DNA of 64,000 nucleotides from Fictibacillus phosphorivorans. Its GTDB lineage: Bacteria; Bacillota; Bacilli; Bacillales; Fictibacillaceae. Shown here in pieces: positions 16,775 through 27,785 of the stretch; the first letter of the stretch is position 1; each line of letters opens with the position of its first letter. A model generated the notes under the pieces. That model saw nothing but the letters and a program-made list of their open reading frames with translations. It made no database searches and had not been told where the DNA came from. The DNA lies in the NCBI RefSeq assembly GCF_023715845.1, contig NZ_JAMBOR010000004.1, forward strand, positions 62,001 through 126,000. The letters are read 5' to 3'. Position numbers and translations under genes: made by a program.

Positions 16775-16817
16775 TTTAGTTCCCCCCTTCAATGATAACG
16801 CTTTCATTTCAAATAGG

Positions 16818-16852
16818 AGAAAAGATTCGGGATATCTTCCCGAATCTTTTCT
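16818..16852 (-). terminator. rho-independent terminator of the citZ-icd-mdh operon
   Basis: A 15-bp perfect stem AGAAAAGATTCGGGA / TCCCGAATCTTTTCT lies just past the mdh stop. It is one of the strongest hairpins in the window. Confidence 0.85.
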
Positions 16853-16856
16853 GTCA

Positions 16857-17795
16857 TTATGCTAGAACCTTCATTACAGTTTTTACTGATTCTGCTGATT
16901 GATCAAGTGCAGATTTTTCTTCAGCTGTAAGCTCCAGTTCAATGATTTCTTCTAAACCATTGCCTCCAAGGATTGTAGGTACACCTAGACAAATGCCACT
17001 GTAACCATACTCACCTTCTAAATAGGCGATTGAAGGCAGCACTCTGCGCTGATCCTTCACGATAGCTTCTACCATCTCAACTAATGAAGCAGCTGGTGCA
17101 TAATAAGCGGATCCGTTACCTAATAGGTTAACGATTTCACCGCCGCCTTTACGTGTACGTTCCACAATCGCATCCAGTCGATCTTTTGAGATTAATTTTT
17201 CTAAAGGTATTCCGCCCGCATAAGAGTAACGGACTAAAGGAACCATGTCATCACCATGTCCGCCAAGAACGAACCCAGTGACGTCTTTTACTGAAAGGTT
17301 TAACTCCATAGCAACAAAAGTTCGGAAACGAGCTGTATCAAGAATTCCAGATTGACCGATTACGCGATGTTTAGGAAATCCAGACTCTTTTAAAACCGTA
17401 TAAGTCATGGCATCCACTGGATTTGTTAATACAATGAGCGTACATTCAGGAGAATGTTTAACAATTTCCTTTGTAACACTCTTCATGATCCCTGCATTCG
17501 TATTAACAAGATCATCGCGGCTCATACCAGGTTTGCGTGCGATACCAGCAGTGATTACAACAACATCAGAACCCGCTGTATCAGCATAATCGCTTGTACC
17601 CGTAATAGAAGCGTCAAATCCTTGAACAGGACTTGCTTCCATCATATCGAGCGCTTTACCTTTTGTAGGATTCTCCATTTGGGGAATATCGACTAAAACG
17701 ACATCTCCAATCTCTTTCTGCCCTAAAATGAAAGCAGTGGTCGCCCCAGTAAATCCTCCACCAATAACTGAAATCTTTTTACGCTTGTTTGCCAT
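16857..17795 (-). CDS. mdh: malate dehydrogenase
   Basis: Oxidises malate to oxaloacetate with NAD in the TCA cycle. The 312-aa protein (same length as B. subtilis Mdh) is of the LDH-like type: Rossmann motif [13 protein letters not shown], substrate-binding arginines in [21 protein letters not shown] and catalytic His in [10 protein letters not shown]. The ATG at 17795 (MANKRKKIS) has GGAGGG 6 bases upstream; the longer frame runs into the intergenic hairpin. It is the last gene of citZ-icd-mdh, 78 bases after icd. Confidence 0.96.
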   Translation of the reverse strand: MANKRKKISVIGGGFTGATTAFILGQKEIGDVVLVDIPQMENPTKGKALDMMEASPVQGFDASITGTSDYADTAGSDVVVITAGIARKPGMSRDDLVNTNAGIMKSVTKEIVKHSPECTLIVLTNPVDAMTYTVLKESGFPKHRVIGQSGILDTARFRTFVAMELNLSVKDVTGFVLGGHGDDMVPLVRYSYAGGIPLEKLISKDRLDAIVERTRKGGGEIVNLLGNGSAYYAPAASLVEMVEAIVKDQRRVLPSIAYLEGEYGYSGICLGVPTILGGNGLEEIIELELTAEEKSALDQSAESVKTVMKVLA

Positions 17796-17818
17796 GTCTT
17801 TCCCTCCAGAAACAGTAT

Positions 17819-17868
17819 CGAAAACGTTTACTAAATGAGTGGAAGCAAAGCCCCTCATTAAAGGGGCT
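17819..17868 (-). promoter_or_regulatory. icd-mdh gap: hairpin and cre-like sequence
   Basis: AGCCCCT pairs with AGGGGCT (17849-17868), but only three T follow on the minus strand, so it looks like a processing or attenuating hairpin rather than a full terminator. CGAAAACGTTTACT at 17819-17832 matches 12 of 14 positions of the cre consensus TGWAARCGYTWWCA. Whether CcpA uses it is unknown. Confidence 0.4.
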
Positions 17869-17873
17869 GTCGC

Positions 17874-19145
17874 TTACTTCATATTTTTAATTAGTTCATC
17901 TGCAAACTCAGAACATTTAACTTCTGTAGCACCGTCCATCAGACGTGCAAAGTCATATGTTACTACTTTGCTTGCGATTGTATTTTCCATGGATGCAAGA
18001 ACAAGTTTAGCTGCTTCTCCCCAGCCTAAGTGTTCAAGCATAAGTACACCTGAAAGAATAACAGAAGAAGGGTTAACTTTATCTAGGCCAGCATATTTAG
18101 GCGCTGTTCCGTGAGTTGCTTCAAAAATAGCATGTCCTGTTTCATAGTTAATATTTGCTCCTGGTGCAATACCGATTCCACCTACTTGTGCAGCAAGTGC
18201 ATCAGAGATGTAGTCACCATTTAAGTTCATTGTTGCAACGACATCAAATTCAGCTGGACGAGTAAGAATCTGCTGTAAGAAAATATCAGCGATTGAATCC
18301 TTAACGATAATCTTTCCAGCAGCCTCAGCGTCAGCTTGAGCTTTGTTCGCAGCTTCTTTTCCGCTCTCTTCAACAATACGGTCATATTGAGCCCAAGTGA
18401 ATACTTTGTCTCCGAATTCAGCTTCTGCAAGCTCATAACCCCAGTTTTTGAAAGCTCCTTCTGTATACTTCATGATGTTTCCTTTATGAACAAGTGTTAC
18501 ACTCTTACGGCCTTCGTTGATCGCATATTGGATCGCAGCACGTACAAGACGCTGTGTACCTTCTGAAGATACAGGCTTAATACCAATACCAGAAGTTTCA
18601 GGGAAACGGATTTTGTTAACACCCATTTCATCTTGTAGGAATTGAATAAGCTTTTTCACTTCGTCAGAACCACTCGCATATTCGATACCTGCATAGATAT
18701 CCTCAGTGTTTTCACGGAAGATAACCATGTTAGTATCTTCCGGACGTTTTACTGGTGAAGGTACACCATTGAAGTATTGTACAGGACGCAAGCAAGTGAA
18801 TAGATCTAACTCTTGTCTTAAAGCAACGTTTAGAGATCGGATTCCTCCGCCGACTGGTGTAGTAAGAGGTCCTTTAATCGCAATTATGTAATCACGAATC
18901 ACATCTAAAGTTTCTGATGGAAGCCATTCTCCTGTTTGGTTAAACGCCTTTTCTCCAGCAAGAACTTCTTTCCATACGATCTTTTTCTCACCGTTATATG
19001 CTTTTTCAACAGCAGCTTCTAAAACTCTTGAAGCCGCAGCCCAGATATCTGGTCCAGTCCCGTCACCTTCGATGAAAGGGATGATTGGTTGATTTGGTAC
19101 ATTCAACACTCCGTTGTCAACTGTAATACGTTCTCCGTTAGACAT
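17874..19145 (-). CDS. icd: isocitrate dehydrogenase (NADP)
   Basis: Converts isocitrate to 2-oxoglutarate with NADP. The protein is 423 aa, exactly the length of B. subtilis Icd. The active-site serine S104 lies in [13 protein letters not shown], and substrate/metal regions include [14 protein letters not shown] and [18 protein letters not shown]. The C-terminal region carries HGTAPKYAG, as in NADP enzymes. TAGGAGG precedes the ATG. It is the middle gene of the citZ operon. Confidence 0.97.
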   Translation of the reverse strand: MSNGERITVDNGVLNVPNQPIIPFIEGDGTGPDIWAAASRVLEAAVEKAYNGEKKIVWKEVLAGEKAFNQTGEWLPSETLDVIRDYIIAIKGPLTTPVGGGIRSLNVALRQELDLFTCLRPVQYFNGVPSPVKRPEDTNMVIFRENTEDIYAGIEYASGSDEVKKLIQFLQDEMGVNKIRFPETSGIGIKPVSSEGTQRLVRAAIQYAINEGRKSVTLVHKGNIMKYTEGAFKNWGYELAEAEFGDKVFTWAQYDRIVEESGKEAANKAQADAEAAGKIIVKDSIADIFLQQILTRPAEFDVVATMNLNGDYISDALAAQVGGIGIAPGANINYETGHAIFEATHGTAPKYAGLDKVNPSSVILSGVLMLEHLGWGEAAKLVLASMENTIASKVVTYDFARLMDGATEVKCSEFADELIKNMK

Positions 19146-19206
19146 TCTAAATTCCTCCTATTTCTACAAATACATTTACTCTACTAGTCTACTAAAAAAC
19201 ATAGTG

Positions 19207-19234
19207 AAAAGAGAAGAAGAAACCCTTCTCTTTT
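19207..19234 (-). terminator. hairpin between citZ and icd
   Basis: AAAAGAGAAG pairs with CTTCTCTTTT in a 10-bp A/T-ended stem. It can act as a partial terminator or 3' stabiliser of the citZ message. Confidence 0.6.
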
Positions 19235-19259
19235 TCAAATGGTTGTTATTCTTATAATT

Positions 19260-20375
19260 TTATCTTTGCTCTAATGGTACAAATTGCTGCCTATCCGGTC
19301 CGATATACTCAGCACGAGGACGGATCAGACGGTTATTTTCGTATTGCTCTAAGATATGCGCGATCCAGCCTGAAAAACGGCTGATAGCAAAGATTGGTGT
19401 GAATAGGTCATGATCGATACCCAGGCTGTGATAAACACTAGCAGAGTAAAAATCCACGTTAGGAAGCAAGCCTTTCTTTTGCTTTAACGTTTCTTCGATC
19501 TTTACGCTCATTGTATACCATTTTTCTTCTCCAGTGATCGAAGTTAACTGTTTAGACATTTCACGAAGATGTTTCGCACGTGGATCTCCGCTTTTGTAAA
19601 CACGGTGTCCAAAGCCCATGATCTTTTGTTTGTTTTCAATCGCTTTATCCAAGTAAGCATCTACGTTAGCTTCTTCACCGATCTCAGAAAGCATTTTCAT
19701 AACCTGCTCGTTCGCACCACCATGTAATGGCCCTTTGAGAGCTCCGATCGCAGCTGTGATACCAGAGTAGATATCGGAAAGTGTAGCAACACATACACGT
19801 GCAGTGAATGTAGAAGCATTTAATTCATGGTCTGCATGCAAGACAAGCGCTTTATTAAAAGCACTTTCAGAAATTTCATCAGGTTCTTTACCTGTTAGCA
19901 TATATAAGAAATTTGCAGCATAGCTTAAATCTTTTTTAGGAGATATAGGATCTTTTCCATCTCTAATACGTGCAAATGCCGTAACTAGTGAAGAAATTTG
20001 TGCTTGAAGACGGATGGCTTTATTGTAGTTTCCTTCCGTAGACATATCCTCTGCATCCTTATCATACATCGCTAATGTAGACACGATTGTACGTAATACT
20101 GTCATTGGATGCGCGTTCTTCAAAGGAAGCGATTTCATTTGTTCCAACAATTCTGCAGGGAGTTCACTCGCTTTTGTAAGCTCTGCTTTAAACTCATCTA
20201 GTTCAGATTGATTAGGCAGTTTACCATTCCAAAGCAAGTATACAACTTCCTCAAACGTTGCATACTCAGCTAGGTCATCAATGCTATATCCTCTATAGGT
20301 TAAAACATCGTCAATGATAGAGCTGACAGAAGATGTTGTTGCAACAATTCCTTCTAATCCTCTTGTAGCTGTCAT
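19260..20375 (-). CDS. citZ: citrate synthase
   Basis: Condenses oxaloacetate and acetyl-CoA. The 371-aa protein has the family's GLEGIVATTSSVSSI start, catalytic His in LVLHADHELNAST, the second His in GFGHRVYKSGDPRAKHLR, and Asp in NVDFYSASVYHSLG. Size and position ahead of icd-mdh identify the major citrate synthase CitZ, rather than CitA or the methylcitrate synthase MmgD. An AAGGAGAGATAGCC site precedes the ATG. A promoter with an internal palindrome lies about 140 bases upstream, leaving a long leader. Confidence 0.95.
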   Translation of the reverse strand: MTATRGLEGIVATTSSVSSIIDDVLTYRGYSIDDLAEYATFEEVVYLLWNGKLPNQSELDEFKAELTKASELPAELLEQMKSLPLKNAHPMTVLRTIVSTLAMYDKDAEDMSTEGNYNKAIRLQAQISSLVTAFARIRDGKDPISPKKDLSYAANFLYMLTGKEPDEISESAFNKALVLHADHELNASTFTARVCVATLSDIYSGITAAIGALKGPLHGGANEQVMKMLSEIGEEANVDAYLDKAIENKQKIMGFGHRVYKSGDPRAKHLREMSKQLTSITGEEKWYTMSVKIEETLKQKKGLLPNVDFYSASVYHSLGIDHDLFTPIFAISRFSGWIAHILEQYENNRLIRPRAEYIGPDRQQFVPLEQR

Positions 20376-20513
20376 GGCTATCTCTCCTTTTTTTCTGTTA
20401 TTCTCTCTTCTCCTTTAATTGTTTCATTTTTTAAAAAATAGAAAGAGCTTACAATTTTCTTCTCAAAAAAAGAGAAAAGAAAATGAAAGACTATTTAAAG
20501 GAAACGGGACATA

Positions 20514-20564
20514 CACATCAATTATAAACAAAAATCTGATTTTTGTGAACGGTTAACGCTTAAT
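20514..20564 (-). promoter_or_regulatory. citZ promoter with spacer palindrome and cre-like site
   Basis: On the minus strand TTCACA (20549-20544), 17 bases, TATAAT (20526-20521) is a near-ideal SigA promoter. ACAAAAATCAGATTTTTGT (20546-20528 on the minus strand), a perfect 9+1+9 palindrome, fills the spacer. Just upstream, ATTAAGCGTTAACC (20564-20551) matches 11 of 14 cre positions including the AAGCGTTAAC core. B. subtilis citZ is known to be controlled by CcpC and CcpA. Confidence 0.6.
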
Positions 20565-20581
20565 TCATGAGTAATATCGGA

Positions 20582-21040
20582 TTATGCTGTAAACATTCCT
20601 ACAATTTTCATGGCAAGGTATGCAATTCCTGCACCGATTAAAGGTCCCACCGCAACTCCTTTAAAAATGGCAACTGCAAGAATCGTACCGAATACTAAAG
20701 CAGCGGTAATATGCGGGTCATTTTGAAGGAGTATCAGCCCTCTGCTGGCGATTATGGCTACAAAAATGCCTGAAAGCAGTGCAATCCACGCATAGAATGA
20801 ACGGACTGATTCCTGCAGCTGTTTATACCCGATATCTCCCGTTGCAATTGGAATGAGTACCGCTATCGTTATAATAGTAACTCCCCAATTTATACCCTTT
20901 TGCTGTATGACAGAAAACCACTTATCACCTAAACCGGTAAATTTAAAGACTAACAAAAAAACGATAGCGATTATAAGGGATTGATTTTTGGCAACAAGTC
21001 CGATTACTAATAGACCGATTAAAAAAAAGAATGATTCCAT
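20582..21040 (-). CDS. ytwI: UPF0756 (DUF441) membrane protein YtwI
   Basis: A 152-aa integral membrane protein with four to five hydrophobic helices and very few charges; the glycine-rich C-terminal part (GVAVGPLIGAGIAYLAMKIVG) is typical of the family. The ATG at 21040 has AGAAAGGA upstream and gives the family's usual length; the longer frame to 21115 runs across the divergent promoter region. Function unknown. It lies divergent to ytvI and upstream of citZ, as in B. subtilis. Confidence 0.88.
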   Translation of the reverse strand: MESFFFLIGLLVIGLVAKNQSLIIAIVFLLVFKFTGLGDKWFSVIQQKGINWGVTIITIAVLIPIATGDIGYKQLQESVRSFYAWIALLSGIFVAIIASRGLILLQNDPHITAALVFGTILAVAIFKGVAVGPLIGAGIAYLAMKIVGMFTA

Positions 21041-21135
21041 AATAAATTCCTTTCTAAATAAGACTGTAGTTTCCCCGGCAATTTTACTGTTCTTTGAAGA
21101 ATTGACGCAAGACATATGAAAGTAGGTGATGAACT

Positions 21136-22251
21136 TTGCAGATCGATCTGGTACAGCGGATCATTCGTTTGAGTTACATTATTATCATAGCTGCTGCACT
21201 GATTTTTACAGGATATTATGTTTCAGCCATTCTTTATCCCTTTATCGCAGGTGCTATAATTGCACTTATCATAAATCCATTAGTAGATTTTTTATCCAAT
21301 CGTTTTAAGATGAACAGGACCATTGCAGTCATCATTTCTATTATAGCCCTTCTCGGATTTCTGGTTCTAATCCTTACTTTGCTTATCCAAGAGATGATGA
21401 CTGGATTTGCTTATATTGCACAAGAACTGCCTTCTTATATTCAAGAACTCGTTTTTTATTTTGAGAACTATTTTAAAACGCAAGTACTTCCCCTATATCA
21501 TGACTTACTTTCCATATACAGTAAGTTAGGTACCAATCAGCAGGAAACCGTAATGGACAACATCGAAAAAATAGGAACAGGGATTACGACAAGCGTAACA
21601 GGCATTACACAAGCTATTATTAATAGCGTGTCATTAATGATTGTAAGTTTGCCTACTTTTCTTACTGTATTTATCTTTTCCCTTCTGGCTGCCTTTTTTA
21701 TCAGTAAGGATTGGTATCGGTTAACTGGGTTTTTAACCGGCATCTTTCCAGAAAAACTTACATTCACAGTTAAAACCGTTTATTTCGAGCTTAGAAAAGC
21801 TCTTTTTGGCTTTTTAAAAGCACAGTTTACTTTAATTTCGATTACGGCTTCCATCGTTTTAATCGGTCTTCTTATATTGAGGATTGATTATGCTGTTACC
21901 ATCTCTGTTTTGATAGGAGCGATCGATCTTCTTCCTTATTTAGGAACTGGCGCCGTGTTTCTCCCATGGATCGCTTATTGTTTTTTGACAGGCAATTACA
22001 CACTTACGATTGGATTATCCATTCTTTATGGGGTAGTTGTGATACAAAGACAAATCATGGAGCCTAAACTGCTTTCTCAAACAATAGGGTTAGATCCACT
22101 GGCAACATTAGCTGCTCTCTTTGCAGGATTTCAACTGTTTGGGTTCGTCGGTTTGATCATTGGTCCCGTTTTCCTCGTTGTAATCCGTGCTTTATACGAG
22201 GCTAAATTCTTTCATGAAATCTATCAGTTTATCATAAAGCCAGTGAAATAA
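21136..22251 (+). CDS. ytvI: AI-2E family sporulation membrane protein YtvI
   Basis: A 371-aa polytopic membrane protein of the AI-2E transporter/YtvI family, the same length as B. subtilis YtvI. About seven to eight helices are visible: two N-terminal (FTGYYVSAILYPFIAGAIIALIINP), a hydrophilic stretch about 110-150, and a C-terminal group with the family signature LLPYLGTGAVFLPW and EPKLLSQTIGLDPLA. The start is TTG at 21136 with AGGTGAT 8 bases upstream. Substrate unknown. The B. subtilis orthologue is sporulation-linked; no sporulation promoter was resolved here. Confidence 0.88.
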   Translation: MQIDLVQRIIRLSYIIIIAAALIFTGYYVSAILYPFIAGAIIALIINPLVDFLSNRFKMNRTIAVIISIIALLGFLVLILTLLIQEMMTGFAYIAQELPSYIQELVFYFENYFKTQVLPLYHDLLSIYSKLGTNQQETVMDNIEKIGTGITTSVTGITQAIINSVSLMIVSLPTFLTVFIFSLLAAFFISKDWYRLTGFLTGIFPEKLTFTVKTVYFELRKALFGFLKAQFTLISITASIVLIGLLILRIDYAVTISVLIGAIDLLPYLGTGAVFLPWIAYCFLTGNYTLTIGLSILYGVVVIQRQIMEPKLLSQTIGLDPLATLAALFAGFQLFGFVGLIIGPVFLVVIRALYEAKFFHEIYQFIIKPVK

Positions 22252-22300
22252 ATTACTCTTATGTAAACTCGTATATACAATGTTGTCCCTTTGAGAGCCT

Positions 22301-22375
22301 TTGATTTTCACTCCTGGTCCTTGCTTTCCATAGGGCGTGCGATGATCCTCCTGCCGCTTTGCGCTCTTCAATCAA
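22301..22375 (+). repeat. short copy of an intergenic palindromic repeat family
   Basis: A 75-base element bounded by TTGATT and AATCAA, with an inner GCTTTCC-x-GGGCGTGCG core. It shares that core and its ends with two longer elements at 35937-36037 and 36114-36228. It contains no ORF and lies between the convergent ytvI and fxsA. Confidence 0.7.
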
Positions 22376-22432
22376 CTTTCATAAGAAGAGAAAACATTTT
22401 TAGCAACGATTACTTAGTGAAAACGGACATAT

Positions 22433-22468
22433 AAAAAAGAACGTCTGCATACTGCAGCGTTCTTTTTT
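22433..22468. terminator. bidirectional terminator between ytvI and fxsA
   Basis: AAAAAAGAACG and an inner TGCA stem pair with CGTTCTTTTTT, giving T runs on both strands between two convergent genes. Confidence 0.88.
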
Positions 22469-22475
22469 AGCGCTT

Positions 22476-22874
22476 TTAGAATGGTCGTCTTATGATATAA
22501 AACTGGCCAGACTTTAATTTATTATACAGTTTCGCTTTGAGCCACATCTTTACTACTTTACGGATTAGTGGAAGCAGCAGGGAGAATCCAGCTATGTCTG
22601 TAAGAAATCCAGGTGCTATTAGCAATGCACCACCTAACAAGATACAGGCTCCATCTAGTACTGCATCTCCTGGCATCTGTCCGTTTGCTAACTGCATGCG
22701 GATTTTTTTAAGGGTCTCTGTTCCTTCTCTTTTTGCCAGAAATGCACCTAGCAAGCCAGTAAGGAAGATAATAGCTATCGTTGCTGGAATTCCAATGTAT
22801 TGTCCTACAGAAACGAAAAGTCCTACTTCAATGGCAGGCACAAGGATAAAAATTAGCAATAAGATTCTAAACAT
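22476..22874 (-). CDS. fxsA: FxsA family membrane protein
   Basis: A 132-aa protein with the FxsA layout: N-terminal helix pair (ILLLIFILVPAIEVGLFVSVG), the conserved GLLGAFLAKREG turn, GDAVLDGACILLGGALLIAPGFLTDIAG and a basic cytoplasmic tail. E. coli FxsA relieves exclusion of phage T7 by F plasmids when overproduced; its role in Bacillus is not established. It sits downstream of pykA, about 135 bases away, as in B. subtilis. Confidence 0.9.
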   Translation of the reverse strand: MFRILLLIFILVPAIEVGLFVSVGQYIGIPATIAIIFLTGLLGAFLAKREGTETLKKIRMQLANGQMPGDAVLDGACILLGGALLIAPGFLTDIAGFSLLLPLIRKVVKMWLKAKLYNKLKSGQFYIIRRPF

Positions 22875-22960
22875 ACTCTATTCACCGCTTTCACTCACAA
22901 AGGATAAAGATTCACTTTGTTTGCTTTTCCTTTGTCTAACCTATACATGTTTACGTATAA

Positions 22961-22991
22961 AAAAAGAGAAGGTTTCATCCCTTCTCTTTTT
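22961..22991 (-). terminator. rho-independent terminator of pykA
   Basis: AAAAAGAGAAGG pairs with CCTTCTCTTTTT (12 bp); on the minus strand the T arm extends the stem. Confidence 0.85.
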
Positions 22992-23009
22992 ATTTTAGCT
23001 TATAACTTA

Positions 23010-24767
23010 TTAGATTACATTCTTTCTGCCGTCATAAATGTATCCCATTGAAGCGTCAATGGTAATCTCTTGTCCATCCGTAAACAGTTCAGTCGCATTT
23101 TCAAGGCCGACGATTACAGGAATGCTCATAGAGACTCCACAAACTGCAGCATGACTTGTAAGACCGGCTTCTTCTGTAATAACAGCAGCAGCTTTTTCAA
23201 ATGCAGGAATCATATCACGATCTGTTCCAACCGTAACAAGTATAGCTCCCTCTGTCATTTTTTCCATAGCCTCTTGCGCTGTTTTCGCTACTACTACTTT
23301 ACCTGATGCTGAGGATTGTCCAATTCCTTGGGCTTTAGCAAGTACATCTCCGATGATATGCACTTTCATCAAATTCGTAGAACCTGATTCACCTACAGGT
23401 ACTCCTGCAGTAATAACAACTAAGCTGCCGTGCTTAACTGCGTTAGCTTTAAGTGCTGAATCAATCGCCACCTGGAACATTTCATCTGTTGTTGCTGCTT
23501 TTTCACCAAACACAGGTGTAACACCCCAAACTAATGCAAGCTTGCGGCATACATCCTCATTACTTGTTACAGCAATGATTGGCGCTTTTGGACGATATTT
23601 TGAGATCATGCGTGCAGTTTGACCTTTTTCTGTAGCTGTAATAACAGCGTCTGCTTCTAAATTTAATGCAGTAAAGGAAACAGATTGTGAGATTGCATCT
23701 GTAATGGTTGTTTTACTTTCTTTGCTCTTAGAAGATAAAAGGTTCTTATAGTTTAGTGAGTTTTCTGCACGGCTAGCAATCTTATGCATCGTTAATACCG
23801 CTTCAACAGGATAAGTTCCTGCTGCTGTTTCACCAGATAACATGATTGCATCTGTGCCGTCAAAAATAGCGTTAGCTACGTCACTTGCTTCGGCACGTGT
23901 CGGACGTGGGTTGCGCTGCATGGAATCAAGCATCTGTGTTGCAGTAATAACCGGCTTTCCAAGTTCGTTACACTTTTTGATAAGCATCTTTTGAACAAGT
24001 GGCACTTCTTCAGCTGGAATCTCAACACCTAAGTCTCCACGTGCTACCATCAGACCATCTGAAACTGCAAGAATTTCATCGATGTTATCGACACCTTCTT
24101 GGTTCTCAATCTTAGGAATGATTTGAATATGATTTGCTTGATGTCTGTCTAAAATTTCACGAATTTCTAGAACATCTGTTGCACGGCGAACGAAAGATGC
24201 CGCAATAAAGTCAACACCTTGCTGAATGCCAAACTCAATATCCTTTGCATCTTTTTCTGTAATTCCAGGGAGTTTCACACTCACATTAGGTACGTTTACA
24301 CCTTTTTTATTCTTTAAAGTGCCAGAGTTTAAGATTTTTGTTTTAAGTTCGTTGTTTCCGATCTCAATCACTTCAAGCTCAATAAGACCATCATCAAGTA
24401 AGATTCTTGATCCTACTTCAACATCTTCCACAAGTCCTGGATAAGTTACGGAGATTCTTTTATCGTTTCCGATGACTTCTTCCATAGAAATGATAAGTTC
24501 ATTTCCAGCCACAAGCTCTGCAACTCCGCCTTCAAGGGTTTGTGTACGAATTTCTGGACCCTTCGTATCTAAAAGAATAGCAACCGTTTTGCCAAGTTCT
24601 TTTGCAGCTTTACGTATATTTTGGATTCTTTGACCATGCTCATCAAAATCACCATGGGAAAAATTCAGACGGGAAACATTCATTCCGGCGTTCATTAGAT
24701 CTTTAAGTTTATCTATACTTTCGCTCGCCGGACCTATAGTACAAACGATTTTAGTTTTGCGCATCAT
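23010..24767 (-). CDS. pykA: pyruvate kinase
   Basis: Makes ATP and pyruvate from phosphoenolpyruvate, the last step of glycolysis. The protein starts [17 protein letters not shown], has the LNFSHG and RGDLGVEIP motifs, the catalytic [14 protein letters not shown] region and [11 protein letters not shown]-terminal extra domain with the PEP-utiliser type sequence [11 protein letters not shown] (about 530-540) is present, as in Bacillus and Geobacillus enzymes. The start at 24767 (or 24764) follows AGGAGG and gives about 585 aa, the B. subtilis length; the upstream ATG at 24809 is rejected. It is cotranscribed with pfkA. Confidence 0.97.
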   Translation of the reverse strand: MMRKTKIVCTIGPASESIDKLKDLMNAGMNVSRLNFSHGDFDEHGQRIQNIRKAAKELGKTVAILLDTKGPEIRTQTLEGGVAELVAGNELIISMEEVIGNDKRISVTYPGLVEDVEVGSRILLDDGLIELEVIEIGNNELKTKILNSGTLKNKKGVNVPNVSVKLPGITEKDAKDIEFGIQQGVDFIAASFVRRATDVLEIREILDRHQANHIQIIPKIENQEGVDNIDEILAVSDGLMVARGDLGVEIPAEEVPLVQKMLIKKCNELGKPVITATQMLDSMQRNPRPTRAEASDVANAIFDGTDAIMLSGETAAGTYPVEAVLTMHKIASRAENSLNYKNLLSSKSKESKTTITDAISQSVSFTALNLEADAVITATEKGQTARMISKYRPKAPIIAVTSNEDVCRKLALVWGVTPVFGEKAATTDEMFQVAIDSALKANAVKHGSLVVITAGVPVGESGSTNLMKVHIIGDVLAKAQGIGQSSASGKVVVAKTAQEAMEKMTEGAILVTVGTDRDMIPAFEKAAAVITEEAGLTSHAAVCGVSMSIPVIVGLENATELFTDGQEITIDASMGYIYDGRKNVI

Positions 24768-24856
24768 ATAAATGGCCTCCTGATTCTCTTTTTCGCAGCA
24801 AGAAGGCACCGTACAGACTGAAGAAATACTTCATCTATACGATGCTGTTGTGCGGG

Positions 24857-25846
<990 letters not shown>

Positions 25847-25848
25847 TT

Positions 25849-25889
25849 ACTAAAATATCATGTTCAAATGTTGAACACAATAGACAACA
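25849..25889 (-). promoter_or_regulatory. pfkA upstream region with perfect palindrome
   Basis: TGTTCAA-ATG-TTGAACA at 25861-25877 is a perfect 7+3+7 inverted repeat about 45 bases ahead of pfkA. On the minus strand a weak promoter (TTGTGT, 17 bases, TATTTT) would place it in the spacer. No T run follows, so it is not a terminator; an operator is more likely. The protein that binds is unknown. Confidence 0.45.
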
Positions 25890-25900
25890 ATAGGCAAAAA

Positions 25901-25932
25901 AATGCGCCCTTCCTAAAGCGGAAGAGCACATT
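25901..25932 (-). terminator. rho-independent terminator of accA
   Basis: On the minus strand AATGTGCTCTTCC pairs with GGAAGGGCGCATT, followed by a T run. It separates accA from pfkA. Confidence 0.8.
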
Positions 25933-25934
25933 CC

Positions 25935-26912
25935 TTATTTAACAACAATGGAATCGTTTACAAACCCAAATTGTCCGATTTTTTTATATTTTTCATAACG
26001 CTGTTCGATGAGTTCATCTTCAGACATTGTAAGTAAATGATTTAATGAAGACTCTAAAACAGCGTCAATTTCTTCTGATTGGCGTTTTGGATCTTTATGA
26101 GCTCCGCCTTTTACTTCTTCGATAATTTCATCAATAATTCCTAATTCTTTTAAATCAGGAGCTGTTATTCTCATAGATTCAGCCGCTTTTTTAGCTTGTG
26201 AAGCATCTTTCCAGAGAATAGCCGCGGCACCTTCTGGTGAGATAACTGAATAAGTAGAGTTCTCTAGCATATGAACATAGTTACCTACACCAAGTGCTAA
26301 GGCGCCACCACTTCCGCCTTCCCCGATGACAATACAAATAACAGGAACCGTTAAGCCTGCCATCTCAACGAGATTGCGTGCGATCGCTTCACTCTGTCCT
26401 CTTTCTTCTGCAGCTTTACCAGGGTAAGCACCTTTCGTATCGATAAAACAAATGATCGGACGATTAAACTTTTCAGCCTGTTTCATCAATCTTAAAGCTT
26501 TTCGATACCCTTCTGGATGAGGCATCCCAAAGTTTCTGCGAAGATTTTCTTTCGTATCTTTTCCTCTTTGGTGACCAATCACAGTAACTGGAAGGTCTTT
26601 ATAAAAAGCTACTCCTCCAACGATGGCTTCATCATCACCAAATAAACGGTCTCCATGAAGTTCAATAAAGTCCGTGAATAAATACTTAATATAGTCAAGG
26701 GTAGTAGGGCGTTCAGCATGTCTGGCAATTTGAACACGATCCCATGGTTTCATCTCAGAATAAGTGCTATTCTCCAACCTAGATAGCTTCTCTTCAAGAT
26801 TTTGAATTTCATCTGTAAGATCGATTTCTTTCTCTTCCATAAATGACTTTAATTCTGCAATTTTCTTTTCGAGTTCGTGTATCGGTCTTTCAAATTCTAA
26901 CTCTGCCGCCAT
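25935..26912 (-). CDS. accA: acetyl-CoA carboxylase carboxyltransferase subunit alpha
   Basis: AccA and AccD form the carboxyltransferase that moves CO2 from biotin to acetyl-CoA, giving malonyl-CoA for fatty acid synthesis. The 325-aa protein (B. subtilis 325) has an N-terminal coiled helix ([19 protein letters not shown]), then the crotonase-like fold with [29 protein letters not shown], and the oxyanion-forming [19 protein letters not shown] precedes the ATG, and accA starts two bases after the accD stop, showing tight coupling. Confidence 0.97.
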   Translation of the reverse strand: MAAELEFERPIHELEKKIAELKSFMEEKEIDLTDEIQNLEEKLSRLENSTYSEMKPWDRVQIARHAERPTTLDYIKYLFTDFIELHGDRLFGDDEAIVGGVAFYKDLPVTVIGHQRGKDTKENLRRNFGMPHPEGYRKALRLMKQAEKFNRPIICFIDTKGAYPGKAAEERGQSEAIARNLVEMAGLTVPVICIVIGEGGSGGALALGVGNYVHMLENSTYSVISPEGAAAILWKDASQAKKAAESMRITAPDLKELGIIDEIIEEVKGGAHKDPKRQSEEIDAVLESSLNHLLTMSEDELIEQRYEKYKKIGQFGFVNDSIVVK

Positions 26913-26914
26913 GC

Positions 26915-27769
26915 TTAACGCCTCCCTTCTGAATGAATTTTTAGTAATGTACCTAACGTTTTCTTCATATCGCTACGGTGAATGACACCATCGAGCTGAC
27001 CATGCTTTAATAAGAATTCCGCAGTTTGAAAATCATCCGGTAATTCCTGTCTGATCGTCTGTTCAATGATTCTTCTTCCTGCAAACCCAATTAAGGCTTT
27101 TGGTTCCGCAAAATTATAATCTCCTACTGATGCGAAACTTGCAGAAACACCACCAGTAGTAGGATGAGTCATTACTGAAATAAATAGAAGTCCTTTTTCG
27201 CTGAGTTTCTTCAATGCCACGCTTGTCTTGGCCATCTGCATAAGACTAAGAACGCCTTCTTGCATACGTGCGCCGCCTGAAGCAGTAAAGATGATAAACG
27301 GCTTTTCTGTCTCGATTGCTTTTTCAATAGCACGTGTAATTTTCTCACCTACTACAGAGCCCATGCTTCCCATTCTGAAACGGGAATCCATTACAGCTAT
27401 CGTTACATCCAAACCATCTAGTTTTCCTTCGCCAGTAACTACAGCTTCATTGATCTTTGTTTTCTTTCGATCACCCTCAAGTTTTTCAAGATAATCAGGA
27501 AAATCCAATGGATTTTTTGAAATCATTTCTGTGTCATACTCAGTAAAAGTACCTTCATCTATCAGACTCGCTATTCTTTCCTGCGAAGACATCGAATAAT
27601 GGTACTGACATCCTTGGCATACAAGCAGGTTCTTCTTTAATTCTTTCGTGACCATAATATGCTTGCATTCCGGACATTTACTCATAATCCCTTCTGGTAC
27701 ATCTTGTTTGACTTTACCTGTTGGGATTGTGGCATATTTTTTCTTTTTTACGAACAATCCTTTAATCAT
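26915..27769 (-). CDS. accD: acetyl-CoA carboxylase carboxyltransferase subunit beta
   Basis: Partner of AccA. The 284-aa protein has the N-terminal four-cysteine zinc ribbon CPECKH...CQGCQ (about residues 32-54) and the crotonase-like domain with [32 protein letters not shown] and [19 protein letters not shown] lies upstream of the ATG. It follows the FadR-family regulator by 16 bases and is itself followed by accA at two bases, so regulator, accD and accA are most likely one transcript. Confidence 0.97.
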   Translation of the reverse strand: MIKGLFVKKKKYATIPTGKVKQDVPEGIMSKCPECKHIMVTKELKKNLLVCQGCQYHYSMSSQERIASLIDEGTFTEYDTEMISKNPLDFPDYLEKLEGDRKKTKINEAVVTGEGKLDGLDVTIAVMDSRFRMGSMGSVVGEKITRAIEKAIETEKPFIIFTASGGARMQEGVLSLMQMAKTSVALKKLSEKGLLFISVMTHPTTGGVSASFASVGDYNFAEPKALIGFAGRRIIEQTIRQELPDDFQTAEFLLKHGQLDGVIHRSDMKKTLGTLLKIHSEGRR

Positions 27770-27785
27770 GAATGAATAACACCAC

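Noticed and set aside
25861-25877. Terminator at the pfkA palindrome
   Set aside because: The stem is only 7 bp with a 3-base loop and no T run on either strand; accA has its own terminator just downstream.
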